This document shows, in pieces, positions 1 to 9,049 of a stretch of DNA of 64,000 bases (positions are counted from its first letter, which is position 1; each line of letters begins with the position of its first letter). Source of the DNA: Collinsella aerofaciens (lineage in GTDB: Bacteria; Actinomycetota; Coriobacteriia; Coriobacteriales; Coriobacteriaceae); assembly GCF_015670795.1 (NCBI RefSeq), contig NZ_JADPCJ010000006.1, positions 18,830 to 82,829 on the forward strand. The letters run 5' to 3'. The position numbers and the translations under genes are program-made. The notes under the pieces were generated by a model. That model searched no databases and was not told the origin of the DNA. It worked only from the letters and a program-made list of their open reading frames with translations.

Positions 1-69
1 GGCGAGGACATCGTGGCGCTGTTGCAGCACATCTCTTACACCGGTGACGGTGAGGGGGGTGCCGCTTGA
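1..69 (+). CDS. C-terminal end of a gene cut by the window edge, probably PelD-like
   Basis: Only the last 22 codons are visible, ending in TGA at 67-69. The stop overlaps the TTG start of the next gene by four bases (TTGA), so the two are translationally coupled members of one operon. In Gram-positive Pel clusters the gene before pelE is pelD, a membrane-bound c-di-GMP receptor with a GAF/GGDEF-like cytoplasmic part. The identification rests only on gene order; the visible residues carry no diagnostic motif. Confidence 0.5.
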   Translation, partial: GEDIVALLQHISYTGDGEGGAA

Positions 70-971
70 TCTCGCTTGTCGTTGCTGCCGTCTTGCTGCT
101 GATTCATGCGCTGGTTTGCCTGATGCTGTGGACGCTCATGAAGCTGGGCCTGCTGCCGGTGCGCGGGCACATGTTGGCTGTGATAGTGCTGGTGCCGCTG
201 TGGGGCCCGTTGCTGGTGGTTCTGCTATCGGCCCGCAGCGCGGTGTTTGGCGAGGGGCTGAAAGAGTCTGCGCTGGAGTCGCTGCGCTTCAACGACGACC
301 TACATCGCAGCATCCTGGTGCACGACCGTGACGCCGATGCAGGCGTAGTGCCGCTCGAGGAGGCGCTCATCGTCAACGATCCGGCATGCCGGCGCCGCCT
401 AATGCTCTCCATGCTCACCGAGGAGCCCGACGCGTACCTGGCGCAGCTGCAGGCGGCTAAGCTTAACGACGACGTTGAGGTGGCGCACTATGCCGCGACG
501 GCGGTGGCGCAGATCTCCAAGGAGTCCGACCTTAAACTGCAGCAGCTGGAGCGCGCCTTTAAGACGGACCCGAGCTCGCAAAACCTCAACGAATACTGCG
601 ATTTTCTTGGTGAATACTTGGGCTCGGGCTTGGCCGAGGGGCGCGTGGCTCAGATTCAGCGCCAACAGTACGCGCGCCTGCTTGCGCGTCGCTGCGAGCG
701 CGAGGACACCTTTGAGCTGCGCATTCGATATGCGACGGCGCTGGCCGATGTCGGACAGATTGACGAGGCGCAGGCCGTGATCGACCAGCTGGTGCTCGAC
801 GTGCCCGAGGAGCAGGAGGTTTGGATGCTTTGCCTGCGCCTGGCCGTGATGCGCCGCGATGGTGACGAGGTCCACCGTGTGATCGATGCGATTGACAAGC
901 AACATGTATATTTGAGCGCCGACAACCGCGAAAAGTTGGCGTTTTGGCGCGACGGGGAGGAGGCCAGATGA
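66..971 (+). CDS. pelE: PelE-like membrane protein with TPR-like cytoplasmic region
   Basis: A 301-residue protein starting with TTG; a G-rich Shine-Dalgarno stretch lies just upstream. Two closely spaced hydrophobic segments fill roughly residues 2-22 and 33-55, followed by a long soluble region rich in Ala, Leu, Glu and paired helices of TPR character. This is the architecture of PelE, an inner-membrane scaffold that binds the PelF glycosyltransferase and PelG in Pel polysaccharide synthesis. Primary-sequence conservation of PelE is low, so the call depends on topology plus position directly before PelA-, PelF- and PelG-like genes. The stop overlaps the next start as ATGA. Confidence 0.65.
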   Translation: MISLVVAAVLLLIHALVCLMLWTLMKLGLLPVRGHMLAVIVLVPLWGPLLVVLLSARSAVFGEGLKESALESLRFNDDLHRSILVHDRDADAGVVPLEEALIVNDPACRRRLMLSMLTEEPDAYLAQLQAAKLNDDVEVAHYAATAVAQISKESDLKLQQLERAFKTDPSSQNLNEYCDFLGEYLGSGLAEGRVAQIQRQQYARLLARRCEREDTFELRIRYATALADVGQIDEAQAVIDQLVLDVPEEQEVWMLCLRLAVMRRDGDEVHRVIDAIDKQHVYLSADNREKLAFWRDGEEAR

Positions 972-2848
972 GCGTGGCGCAACATATCCGCGACCGTGCA
1001 GGGCGCTTTCGTTGGATGGGACTCCTCGTGGTGTGGGCGGTCTTTATTGTCATGGCCGCCGTGCTGCTGGTGGAGCGTGCCGGCGTGCAGTACGGTGCGG
1101 GCCAGCATAAGCTGGGGATGCTTGCCGCCAACGATGCGGTGCCGGCCTCCTCGGCGATGTTTGGTCAAAAGCCCACGTGCCTGGTCATTTCCGATTCCGA
1201 TCAAGCTGGCGTCGAGGACGTAAAGGAGCAGTTCGACCAGATCCTGCTTGACATGAAGATCGCGCACCGCGACGTGGATCTTGCCCTGGACGGCGCGGAT
1301 GCCATTCCCTCGCTGACGTCCTTCGATCGCGTGATTTTGCTCATGCCGTCGCTCGATGGGCTCGGTACGCACCTGAGCGACATTATGAGTTGGATGAGTG
1401 CCGGCGGTTCGCTTATGCTCGCGATGCCGCCGGATAACTCGAGCTATCTGCAAGTGATTGCCTCCAAGCTTGGGATCGAATCGGCCGGATATGACTATGC
1501 GACAGCCGAAAGCATCGTGCCGAGCGAGGACTTTATGCTGGGCGGGGGAGAGCGCTACGAGCTCTCGGACCCCTTTGATTCGTCGCTTTCGGTTTCGCTG
1601 CGCGAGACGGCTCGTGTGTGGGCTAAGACCGGCGATGCGGGTGTCCCGCTCATTTGGTCGAATGACTGCGGTAGCGGGCGCACCGTGGTATGCAACATTG
1701 GTATCTACGACAAGGTCATGCGTGGCTTTTACGCCGCGGCGATCAGCCTGCTGGGTGATGCCACGGCCTATCCGGTCATCAACAGCGCCGTGTTCTATTT
1801 GGACGACTTTCCTAGCCCCGTGCCCTCGGGTGATGGTACTTATATCAAGCGTGATTACGGCCTTTCCATTGCCGATTTTTACACCAAGGTCTGGTGGCCC
1901 GATCTGCAAAAGCTCGCGCAAAAATACGGCATTCGCTATACCGGCGTGATGATCGAAAACTACGAGGACGCGGTCAACCAGACTGAGCCCGCGCGCCAAC
2001 CCGATACCACGCAGTTCCGCTATTTTGGCGGCATGCTGCTGCAGATGGGCGGAGAGCTGGGCTTTCATGGCTACAACCATCAGCCTCTGGCGCTCTGGGA
2101 CACCGACTATGGCACGCTGTACGACTACAAGACGTGGAAGAACGAGGAGACGCTTGTCGCTTCGCTTAACGAACTTATCGCGTTTCAAGACGAGGTCCTG
2201 CCCAACGCTCATGGCTCGGTTTACGTGCCGCCGTCAAATATCCTTTCGGCCCGCGCGCGCAAGCTTATCGGTACCGATGTTCCGCGCATTAAGACCATTG
2301 CCAGTACGTATTTTGAGGATGGCACCGACCTGCCGTATGTGCAGGAGTTTGGCGTGGCGAGCGATGGCATTGTGGAGCAGCCACGTATTGTTTCGGGCGG
2401 CATGGTCGACGATTCCTATATGCGCCTGGCAGCCGTGTCCGAGCTCAACATGCACTACGTGAGCACGCACTTTATGCACCCGGACGATCTGCTCGATCCC
2501 GATCGCGGCGCCAGGCAAGGCTGGGAGGTCTACAAGGGCGGCCTGACCGACTACCTGGACTGGCTTACCAGGTCTGCGCCCGACCTGCGTCGCCAGACCG
2601 GCTCGGAATGCTCTGGTGCTATCCAGCGCTTTTCGTCCGTGACGGTGAGCGTGGATACCAGCGCGGATGCCTGGACGCTTAGTCTGGGCAATTTCTACGA
2701 CGAAGCGTGGCTCATGTTCCGTGCCAACAACGGCGAGGCGGGTGCAGTCTCGGGTGGCGATATTACGCATCTGACGGGCGACCTGTGCCTGGTCAAAGCC
2801 ACGGACAAGACGGTGACCATTGCGCGCAAGGAGGGTAGCGACAAATGA
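968..2848 (+). CDS. pelA: PelA-type polysaccharide deacetylase, single-domain Gram-positive form
   Basis: About 626 residues from the ATG at 968, which has a strong GGGGAGGAGG ribosome site; an in-frame ATG/GTG further upstream is less likely. One N-terminal membrane anchor (about residues 17-38) is followed by an extracellular region. The deacetylase core holds a DDFPSP motif (probable metal/base Asp pair), an HGYNH motif (metal-binding His pair) and an HFMHPDD motif, matching the metal-dependent CE4/CE18-type deacetylase fold. The glycoside hydrolase domain found at the start of Pseudomonas PelA is absent, as in described Gram-positive Pel clusters. It probably partly de-N-acetylates an exported GalNAc-type polymer, making it cationic. 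The stop overlaps the pelF start (ATGA). Confidence 0.75.
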   Translation: MSVAQHIRDRAGRFRWMGLLVVWAVFIVMAAVLLVERAGVQYGAGQHKLGMLAANDAVPASSAMFGQKPTCLVISDSDQAGVEDVKEQFDQILLDMKIAHRDVDLALDGADAIPSLTSFDRVILLMPSLDGLGTHLSDIMSWMSAGGSLMLAMPPDNSSYLQVIASKLGIESAGYDYATAESIVPSEDFMLGGGERYELSDPFDSSLSVSLRETARVWAKTGDAGVPLIWSNDCGSGRTVVCNIGIYDKVMRGFYAAAISLLGDATAYPVINSAVFYLDDFPSPVPSGDGTYIKRDYGLSIADFYTKVWWPDLQKLAQKYGIRYTGVMIENYEDAVNQTEPARQPDTTQFRYFGGMLLQMGGELGFHGYNHQPLALWDTDYGTLYDYKTWKNEETLVASLNELIAFQDEVLPNAHGSVYVPPSNILSARARKLIGTDVPRIKTIASTYFEDGTDLPYVQEFGVASDGIVEQPRIVSGGMVDDSYMRLAAVSELNMHYVSTHFMHPDDLLDPDRGARQGWEVYKGGLTDYLDWLTRSAPDLRRQTGSECSGAIQRFSSVTVSVDTSADAWTLSLGNFYDEAWLMFRANNGEAGAVSGGDITHLTGDLCLVKATDKTVTIARKEGSDK

Positions 2849-4272
2849 GAATCTGCTTGGTACTCGAGGGTTGCTACCCCTATGTGCACGGCGGCGTGTC
2901 TACCTGGATGCACGGCTACATTACGGCTATGCCCGAGCACGAGTTTGTGCTGTGGGTGATCGGCGCGCATGCTGCCGACCGTGGCAAGTTTGTCTACGAG
3001 CTGCCCGGCAACGTGGTCGAGGTGCACGAGGTGTTCCTGGACGATGCCCTGCGGCTTTCGGGCGAGCAGCACGAAGCCAGTTTTAACGACCGCGAGCGCG
3101 AGGCGCTACGCCGTCTGGTGTCGCTCTCCAATCCGGACTGGGACGTGCTGTTCGATATCTTTCAGCGCCGTCGCGTGCATCCGCTCTCGTTTTTGCAGAG
3201 CCGAACGTTTATGGACATCTTCCGCGACGTGTGCCTTGCCGAGTACCCCTACACGCCCTTTGCCGACGCATTCCACACCATGCGCTCTATGCTGTTGCCG
3301 GTGCTCTACCTGCTGGGCAGCGAGGTGCCGGTTGCCGATGTGTACCACGCTATCTCGACCGGCTACGGCGGCCTGCTCGCCTGTCTGGGCTCAAGCGTTC
3401 ACCATGCGCCGGTGCTGCTCACCGAGCACGGCATCTATACCCGCGAGCGCGAGGAAGAGATCATTCGCGCCGATTGGGTGGTGCCGTCATTTAAGGACCG
3501 CTGGATTCGCTTTTTCTACCTGCTTTCGGAGGAGATCTACCGCCGCGCCTTCCGCGTGACGAGTTTGTTCCATAACGCCCGCAAGACGCAGATTGATATG
3601 GGCTGTGATGCGGACAAATGCCTGGTTATCCCCAACGGCATCCAGTTCGATCGCTTTAAGGATATTCCCTTAAAGCCCGATGATGGCTGGGTGGATATTG
3701 GCGCAGTGGTGCGCTTGGCGCCCATCAAGGACGTCAAGACCATGATCTATGCCTTCTTTGAGCTGCACGAGCGCCTGCCTAAGGTGCGCCTGCACATCAT
3801 GGGCGGCGTGGACGACGAAGAGTACGGCGCCGAGTGCCACGCGCTGGTCGATACCCTGGGCGTGCGCGACCTGATCTTTACCGGTCGCGTCAACGTGGTC
3901 GAGTACATGGAAAAGCTCGACTTTACCATTTTGACGAGCATCTCCGAGGGCCAGCCGCTCAGCGTGCTGGAGTCGCTTGCAGCGCGCCGTCCCTGCGTGA
4001 CGACCGAGGTGGGCTGCTGCCGCGAGCTACTCGAAGGCGCCCCGGGCGACGACTTTGACGTGGCGGGTTTTGTGACGCCGCCTATGTATCGCAAGGGCTT
4101 GGCCGATGCCATGGAACGCATGTGCACAAGCCGCGCCCGCCGTATCGAGATGGGGGAGCGCGGCCAGCGCCGCGTTGCCACGTACTTTTTGCACGAGCAG
4201 ATGCTCACCAACTATCGCGCACTGTACGACGAGACGGCGTGTGCGTTTAACCTGCCCAGAGAGGGGGAGTAG
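2845..4272 (+). CDS. pelF: PelF-like GT4 glycosyltransferase
   Basis: 475 residues, ATG at 2845 overlapping the preceding stop by four bases. A Gly-rich HGGVSTW motif lies near residue 19 and a C-terminal EX7E pattern (EGQPLSVLE, about residue 370) marks the GT4 donor-binding site; both are typical of PelF. PelF is a soluble cytoplasmic glycosyltransferase that polymerises the Pel backbone from UDP-sugars and docks on PelE/PelG at the membrane. Length agrees with the family (about 470-510). Order and overlap with pelA upstream and pelG three bases downstream support one transcript. Confidence 0.88.
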   Translation: MRICLVLEGCYPYVHGGVSTWMHGYITAMPEHEFVLWVIGAHAADRGKFVYELPGNVVEVHEVFLDDALRLSGEQHEASFNDREREALRRLVSLSNPDWDVLFDIFQRRRVHPLSFLQSRTFMDIFRDVCLAEYPYTPFADAFHTMRSMLLPVLYLLGSEVPVADVYHAISTGYGGLLACLGSSVHHAPVLLTEHGIYTREREEEIIRADWVVPSFKDRWIRFFYLLSEEIYRRAFRVTSLFHNARKTQIDMGCDADKCLVIPNGIQFDRFKDIPLKPDDGWVDIGAVVRLAPIKDVKTMIYAFFELHERLPKVRLHIMGGVDDEEYGAECHALVDTLGVRDLIFTGRVNVVEYMEKLDFTILTSISEGQPLSVLESLAARRPCVTTEVGCCRELLEGAPGDDFDVAGFVTPPMYRKGLADAMERMCTSRARRIEMGERGQRRVATYFLHEQMLTNYRALYDETACAFNLPREGE

Positions 4273-4275
4273 CCG

Positions 4276-5820
4276 GTGGCCGGAATCGGTTTTGAGCTCA
4301 AGCGCCTGTTTAGGCGTAAGGGTCTGTTTGCCACGATGCGCGCCTATGGCTACGCCGGCATTGTGTGTACGGGCCCCATGCTGCTGGGCGTGCTGCTCCA
4401 GGTGGGTATCTTGGTGCTGTGCGGTCTGTGGGGTGTGGGCCGTGCCAACCAAGATCTGCTGGTGTGCATGGTGACCTATACGCTGCTGGCGTCGCTCACG
4501 CTCACGAGTTTTTTCTCTATGCCGGTCACGCGCTTTTTGGCCGATATGCTTTTTGCCGAGCGCGAGGATGAGATCCTACCTTCGTTTTGGGGCTCCAACG
4601 CCATTATGCTCGTTGCGGGCACGGTGCTCTACGGCGTCTTTTTGCTGTTCTCGGGCGCCACGCTGCTGCAGGGGCTGCTGTGCCTGTGGCTGTTCAACAT
4701 TATGATCGTCAACTGGAACGGCATGAGTTACCTCACGGCCATCAAGGATTACCGCGGTATCCTGTGCAGCTTTGCGGCTGCCATTGGCGTGGCGTGCCTG
4801 TGCGCCCTGGCCGCGCTGGCGCTGGGACTGCCGCCGGTCGAGGGCCTGTTGGCATCAATTGCTCTGGGCTACGGCGTCATGCTCGCCTGGGACGTGGTGC
4901 TGCTGTACCGGTATTTTCCGCAGAGCGATCGCAGCCCCTGGCTCTATTTACGGTGGCTTGATCAGTTTATGCCGCTGGCGCTCACGGGCTTGTTTACCAA
5001 CCTGGGCCTCTTTGCGCACTTGGTGATAATATGGGCCGGTCCCATTGGTGTGCAGGTCAAGGGCTTGTTTTATGGTGCGCCCTACCACGATGTGCCGGCG
5101 CTCATCGCGTTTTTGACGATCCTGGTCACGTCCGTCAACTTTGTGGTCTCGGTCGAGGTCAACTTTTATCCGCGCTACCGCGACTACTACAGCCTGTTCA
5201 ACGACGGTGGCGTGGTGGGCGACATTGTGGTGGCCGAGGAGGAAATGCTTGCCACGCTCAACCGAGAACTGCGTTTTTGTGCGCTCAAGCAACTGTTTGT
5301 GACGGCGGCGGTCATCTCGCTCGAGACCACGGTGCTGTCGGCCCTACCGTTGGGCTTTAACAACCTGATGCACGGGTATTTCCGCACGTTATGCGTGGGC
5401 TATGGCCTGTATGCCGTGGGCAACACGATCCTGCTGATCTTGCTGTACTTTACCGACTACAAGGGGGCCGTGCTGGCTTCGCGACTGTTTGCCGGTGTGG
5501 CCGGGCTGGCGACTGCCGTTTCTCTGCTCTTGCCGCAGCAGTTTTACGGCTTTGGCTTTTTGTTGGGTGCAGCGGTGTTTTTTATCGTGGCGCTGCTGCG
5601 GCTCGATACCTATACCGCCAATTTGCCGTATCGTATCCTGAGCCAGCAGCCCATTGTGGCGACCGTCAAAACGGGCTGGTTTACACAGCTGGGCCGCTTG
5701 CTCGACCGTGCCGAACAGCGCTATGAGGAAGGTCGCCATAAGGGTGAGCCACATGGCGCGTTTGAGCGCGCAGTAGTTCACGTGTATCGCAAGCATTGGG
5801 GAGGTTCTGATGACCGATAG
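4276..5820 (+). CDS. pelG: PelG-like polysaccharide membrane transporter
   Basis: 514 residues from a GTG at 4276, with GAGGGGGAG as ribosome site. The protein starts MAGIGFELKRLF, a typical PelG opening, and contains about twelve strongly hydrophobic segments spread to about residue 455, followed by a charged cytoplasmic tail. PelG belongs to the MOP/polysaccharide-transporter superfamily and is thought to form the export channel for the growing Pel chain together with PelF. The last eleven bases overlap the start of the following CotH-like gene. Confidence 0.88.
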   Translation: MAGIGFELKRLFRRKGLFATMRAYGYAGIVCTGPMLLGVLLQVGILVLCGLWGVGRANQDLLVCMVTYTLLASLTLTSFFSMPVTRFLADMLFAEREDEILPSFWGSNAIMLVAGTVLYGVFLLFSGATLLQGLLCLWLFNIMIVNWNGMSYLTAIKDYRGILCSFAAAIGVACLCALAALALGLPPVEGLLASIALGYGVMLAWDVVLLYRYFPQSDRSPWLYLRWLDQFMPLALTGLFTNLGLFAHLVIIWAGPIGVQVKGLFYGAPYHDVPALIAFLTILVTSVNFVVSVEVNFYPRYRDYYSLFNDGGVVGDIVVAEEEMLATLNRELRFCALKQLFVTAAVISLETTVLSALPLGFNNLMHGYFRTLCVGYGLYAVGNTILLILLYFTDYKGAVLASRLFAGVAGLATAVSLLLPQQFYGFGFLLGAAVFFIVALLRLDTYTANLPYRILSQQPIVATVKTGWFTQLGRLLDRAEQRYEEGRHKGEPHGAFERAVVHVYRKHWGGSDDR

Positions 5821-7579
5821 GATGATGTCTCGTCGTCGCCTGTTTGAGGCGGCCTCCGGTGCGCTGTTGCTTTCGGGCTGCTCGGTGCAGGAAGACTCCT
5901 CGACCAACAAGGTCAAAAAGCAGGACAAGATAAAAAAGGCCGAGGCCTCCGACCAGTCCAAGCACCTGCGCGATAAGGACGAGCTGTACGAGGTCTACGA
6001 CGACTCGGGTATTGTGACCATGTACCTGACGGTCTCGCGCGGTAACAGCTCCGAGAACACCGACCACAGTTGGGCCGAGATCAACACGTACTCGGTGTAT
6101 GACTATGCCGACATGGGCGTGATGCGCTATCAGGTTATGGGCCTGCTGCAGCCGGGCGACGAAGACGGCCCGGTGGCCGGCGAGGTTGGCTATGGCGAGG
6201 AAGCGCCCAATGCTACCGTGCAGGTGCGTGGCCAGACGTCGAGCTCCTACACGCAAAAGAATTACAAGGTGGAGCTCAAAAAAGGAAAAGGTACCTGGCG
6301 TCAGCAGCGCGCGATTGCGCTCAACAAGCACATGGGCGAGGGTATGCGTTTTCGCAACAAGATGGCCTACGATCTTATCCGCGGGATTCCCCAGATGATG
6401 GGCCTTCGCACGCAGTTTGTGCATCTGTGGGTGTGCGACCAGACCGAAAAGTCCAACGATACCTTTGAGGACTACGGCCTGTTTACGCAGGTGGAGCAGC
6501 TCAACAAGACGGCGCTTAAGGTGCACGGCTTGGATAAGAACGGGCACCTGTACAAGGTGAACAGCTTCGATTTCCATCGCTACGAGGACACCATTAAGCT
6601 TGCCGACGATCCCGACTACAACCAGGCAAGCTTTGAGGGCATGCTCGAGATTAAGGGCGATTCGGACCACACCAAGCTCATCGAGATGCTCGATGCGCTC
6701 AACGACGAATCGCAAAAGATCGATGACGTGTTCGACACCTACTTTGATACCGAGAACCTGGTCTATTGGTTGGCGTTTCAGATCCTGACGGGCAACTGCG
6801 ATACGCAGAACCGTAACTGCTATCTGTATAGCCCGCTTAACTCCAAGGTCTGGTATATCCTGGATTGGGATAACGACGGCATGCTGCGTAAGCTGGAGCT
6901 TTCTCTTACCGGGTTTTCGGACTACGCGAGCTGGGAGCGCGGCGTAAGCAACTACTGGGGCAACGTGCTGTTTAACCGCGCGTTGCGCAGCAAGTCGTTC
7001 CGCAGCGAACTCGACCGTGCCGTCAAGGACTTGCGCTCGTATTTAACCAAGGAGCGCCTGAGCAAGATGATCGAGCATTATCGCGAGGTCACGGAGCCGC
7101 TTGTCTTTGCTGCGCCCGACCTGGAGCATCTGCCCGTGACCAAGGACGAATACGAGCAGATCGCCGCGGCGATTCCCTCCGAGATCGAGGAGAACTATAA
7201 GAGCTACCGCGAGAGCTTTAAAAAACCCATGCCGTTCTACATCGGCGTGCCGCAGATCGATAACGGTAAGCTGCGCATTAACTGGGATGCGTCCTACGAC
7301 TTTGAGGCGCGCGACATTCGCTACACCGTAGAGCTTGCGCGCGACTATGCCATAAGCGATGTGGTCTTTAAGGCCGAGGACGTGCTGCTTCCCGAGGTGA
7401 CCTGTGATGCGCCCGATACCGGCCAGTATTTTGTGCGCGTGCGTGCCACCAACTCCGACGACTTTACGCAAGATGCGTTTGACTACTATGTGACCGACGA
7501 CGGCAAGCACTACGGCATGAAGTGTTTTTACGTGCAGGACGGCGGTAAGGTCGTGGAGGACACGTATGAGGAGGGCTAG
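5810..7579 (+). CDS. CotH-family lipoprotein (kinase-like fold)
   Basis: 589 residues, ATG at 5810 inside the end of pelG. The N-terminus MTDRMMSRRRLFEAASGALLLSGC looks like a lipoprotein signal with lipobox LSGC, so the protein is probably anchored on the outer face of the membrane. A Lys/Asp-rich linker follows. CotH-like signatures include VRGQTSSSYTQKNYK near residue 140, a CDTQNRNCYLY segment and ILDWDNDGML near residues 345-360, corresponding to the kinase-like catalytic loop and metal motif of the family. The C-terminal 100 residues look like a beta-rich carbohydrate-binding or Ig-like module. CotH in Bacillus phosphorylates coat proteins; here, next to a Pel locus, modification of surface protein or polymer is plausible but unproven. 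Confidence 0.8.
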   Translation: MTDRMMSRRRLFEAASGALLLSGCSVQEDSSTNKVKKQDKIKKAEASDQSKHLRDKDELYEVYDDSGIVTMYLTVSRGNSSENTDHSWAEINTYSVYDYADMGVMRYQVMGLLQPGDEDGPVAGEVGYGEEAPNATVQVRGQTSSSYTQKNYKVELKKGKGTWRQQRAIALNKHMGEGMRFRNKMAYDLIRGIPQMMGLRTQFVHLWVCDQTEKSNDTFEDYGLFTQVEQLNKTALKVHGLDKNGHLYKVNSFDFHRYEDTIKLADDPDYNQASFEGMLEIKGDSDHTKLIEMLDALNDESQKIDDVFDTYFDTENLVYWLAFQILTGNCDTQNRNCYLYSPLNSKVWYILDWDNDGMLRKLELSLTGFSDYASWERGVSNYWGNVLFNRALRSKSFRSELDRAVKDLRSYLTKERLSKMIEHYREVTEPLVFAAPDLEHLPVTKDEYEQIAAAIPSEIEENYKSYRESFKKPMPFYIGVPQIDNGKLRINWDASYDFEARDIRYTVELARDYAISDVVFKAEDVLLPEVTCDAPDTGQYFVRVRATNSDDFTQDAFDYYVTDDGKHYGMKCFYVQDGGKVVEDTYEEG

Positions 7580-8357
7580 CGCGCTGCTTGAGCGCTTGGC
7601 GGCTCCGCCTGCGCGTACCACGCAGGAGCGTTACCGCCACGAGCTCAAATATCTCATTAACGAGGGTGAGCACGCCGCGCTTGCCTGTCGCATGGCGCCG
7701 GTTTTTAATCTGGACAAGCATGCGCGGGCGGGTGGTTACACCATTCGCAGCCTGTATTTTGACGACTACTGCAACTCGGCCTACGAGGAAAAAGACGCCG
7801 GCATTTTCATGCGCAAAAAGTATCGCGTGCGCATCTATAACGGCGGCGACAAGGTGATTAAGCTCGAGCGCAAAAAGAAGTACGGTAGCTGGATCTACAA
7901 GGAGGACGCACCGCTCACGCGTGGCGAGTTTGAGCTGATTCTTGCTGGCGACTACGACTTTTTGCTGAGGAGTCCGCACCAACTCTGCCGCGAGTTCTAC
8001 ATCGAGTGCATCTGCAACGTGATGCGCCCGCGGACCATCGTGGACTACGAGCGTGAGCCGTGGGTGATGGACGAGGGCACCGTGCGCGTTACGTTTGACA
8101 TGAACGTGCGTGCCGTGGTGGGAAGCTTCGATATCTTTGACGTGACGTTGCCCGTGCTGCCGGTCCTGGAGCCCGGCAAGCTGGTGATGGAGGTCAAGTT
8201 TACGGAGTTTTGCCCGCAGCTGGTGCGCGATTTGGTGCCGCCGGGCGCGGCCGAGCTTACGGCGGTCTCCAAGTACTGCCTGTGTTACGAAAAGACCGCC
8301 TACCTGCGCGGATTTAATTACTGGGAATCGGATTTTGAGAACCGAGGGGATATTTAG
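7566..8357 (+). CDS. VTC-domain protein (polyphosphate-polymerase-like)
   Basis: 263 residues, ATG at 7566 overlapping the previous gene by 14 bases. The VTC tunnel-domain motifs appear in order: RHELKY near residue 20, RSLYFDD near 60, KYRVRIY near 82, KLERKKK near 98, RVTFDMN, then LVMEVKF and SKYCLC near the C-terminus. The basic residues and the Glu of MEVKF match the phosphate- and metal-binding positions of eukaryotic Vtc4, which polymerises polyphosphate from ATP. There is no membrane segment. In bacteria this domain usually stands beside DUF4956 and CotH genes, as here; whether it makes polyphosphate, binds it or phosphorylates a glycan is not known from the sequence. Confidence 0.85.
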   Translation: MRRASALLERLAAPPARTTQERYRHELKYLINEGEHAALACRMAPVFNLDKHARAGGYTIRSLYFDDYCNSAYEEKDAGIFMRKKYRVRIYNGGDKVIKLERKKKYGSWIYKEDAPLTRGEFELILAGDYDFLLRSPHQLCREFYIECICNVMRPRTIVDYEREPWVMDEGTVRVTFDMNVRAVVGSFDIFDVTLPVLPVLEPGKLVMEVKFTEFCPQLVRDLVPPGAAELTAVSKYCLCYEKTAYLRGFNYWESDFENRGDI

Positions 8358-8360
8358 ACC

Positions 8361-9026
8361 ATGAGCACCAGGGACTTTTTTAAGAACTCCGTTTTGGAGG
8401 CGTTTGGCCAGGTCGACCCTGCCAAGATTGGCCTGTCGCTGCTCGTGGCGCTCGCCATGGGCATCCTGATCTATTACGTCTATAAGCGCTTTTTTACCGG
8501 CGTGGTGTATTCGCGTAGCTTTGCCGTGACGCTTGTGGGCATGTGCGTGCTCACCTGCATGGTCACGCTCGCGATCTCGACGAACGTGGTCATCTCGCTC
8601 GGTATGGTCGGTGCTCTGTCCATCGTCCGCTACCGTACGGCGGTCAAGGACCCACTCGACCTGCTGTATCTGTTTTGGGCCATTACCACGGGCATTACGG
8701 CGGGAGCCGGCATGTATGCGCTCGTGGCGCTCACGGCGGTGGTGATCGTGGTGATGATCGCCGGCTTTGCGAGCCACCAGGACAAGGCGCGCGTGTACAT
8801 GATGGTTATCCACTACACGGGCCAGACCACCGGCGACGATATCGTGCGTGCATTTGGGCGCACCAAGTTCACCGTTAAGTCCAAGACTATGCGCGGCGAC
8901 AAGGTCGAAATGGCCGCCGAGGTGTTCTCGGATGGTGTGGATATGCCCTATGCTGACGCCATTCGCGCGCTCGACGGCGTTGAAGATCTAACGTTGATCC
9001 AATACAACGGTGAATACCACGGCTAG
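8361..9026 (+). CDS. DUF4956-family membrane protein
   Basis: 221 residues starting three bases after the VTC gene. Hydrophobic segments occur at about residues 25-45, 53-72 and 75-130 (three to four membrane passes), with the family hallmark GALSIVRYRTAVKDP after the second segment. The C-terminal 80 residues are soluble. DUF4956 proteins have no established biochemical function; their genes are typically coupled to VTC-domain genes, and a role as membrane partner or transport subunit for a phosphate- or glycan-related polymer is inferred. It is the last gene of the operon. Confidence 0.85.
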   Translation: MSTRDFFKNSVLEAFGQVDPAKIGLSLLVALAMGILIYYVYKRFFTGVVYSRSFAVTLVGMCVLTCMVTLAISTNVVISLGMVGALSIVRYRTAVKDPLDLLYLFWAITTGITAGAGMYALVALTAVVIVVMIAGFASHQDKARVYMMVIHYTGQTTGDDIVRAFGRTKFTVKSKTMRGDKVEMAAEVFSDGVDMPYADAIRALDGVEDLTLIQYNGEYHG

Positions 9027-9049
9027 AACCCTAGCGAGCAAATTGCGCA

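Noticed and set aside
656..2212. 518-codon antisense frame over pelE/pelA
   Set aside because: Shadow of GC-rich coding; overlapped by two supported genes in an operon.
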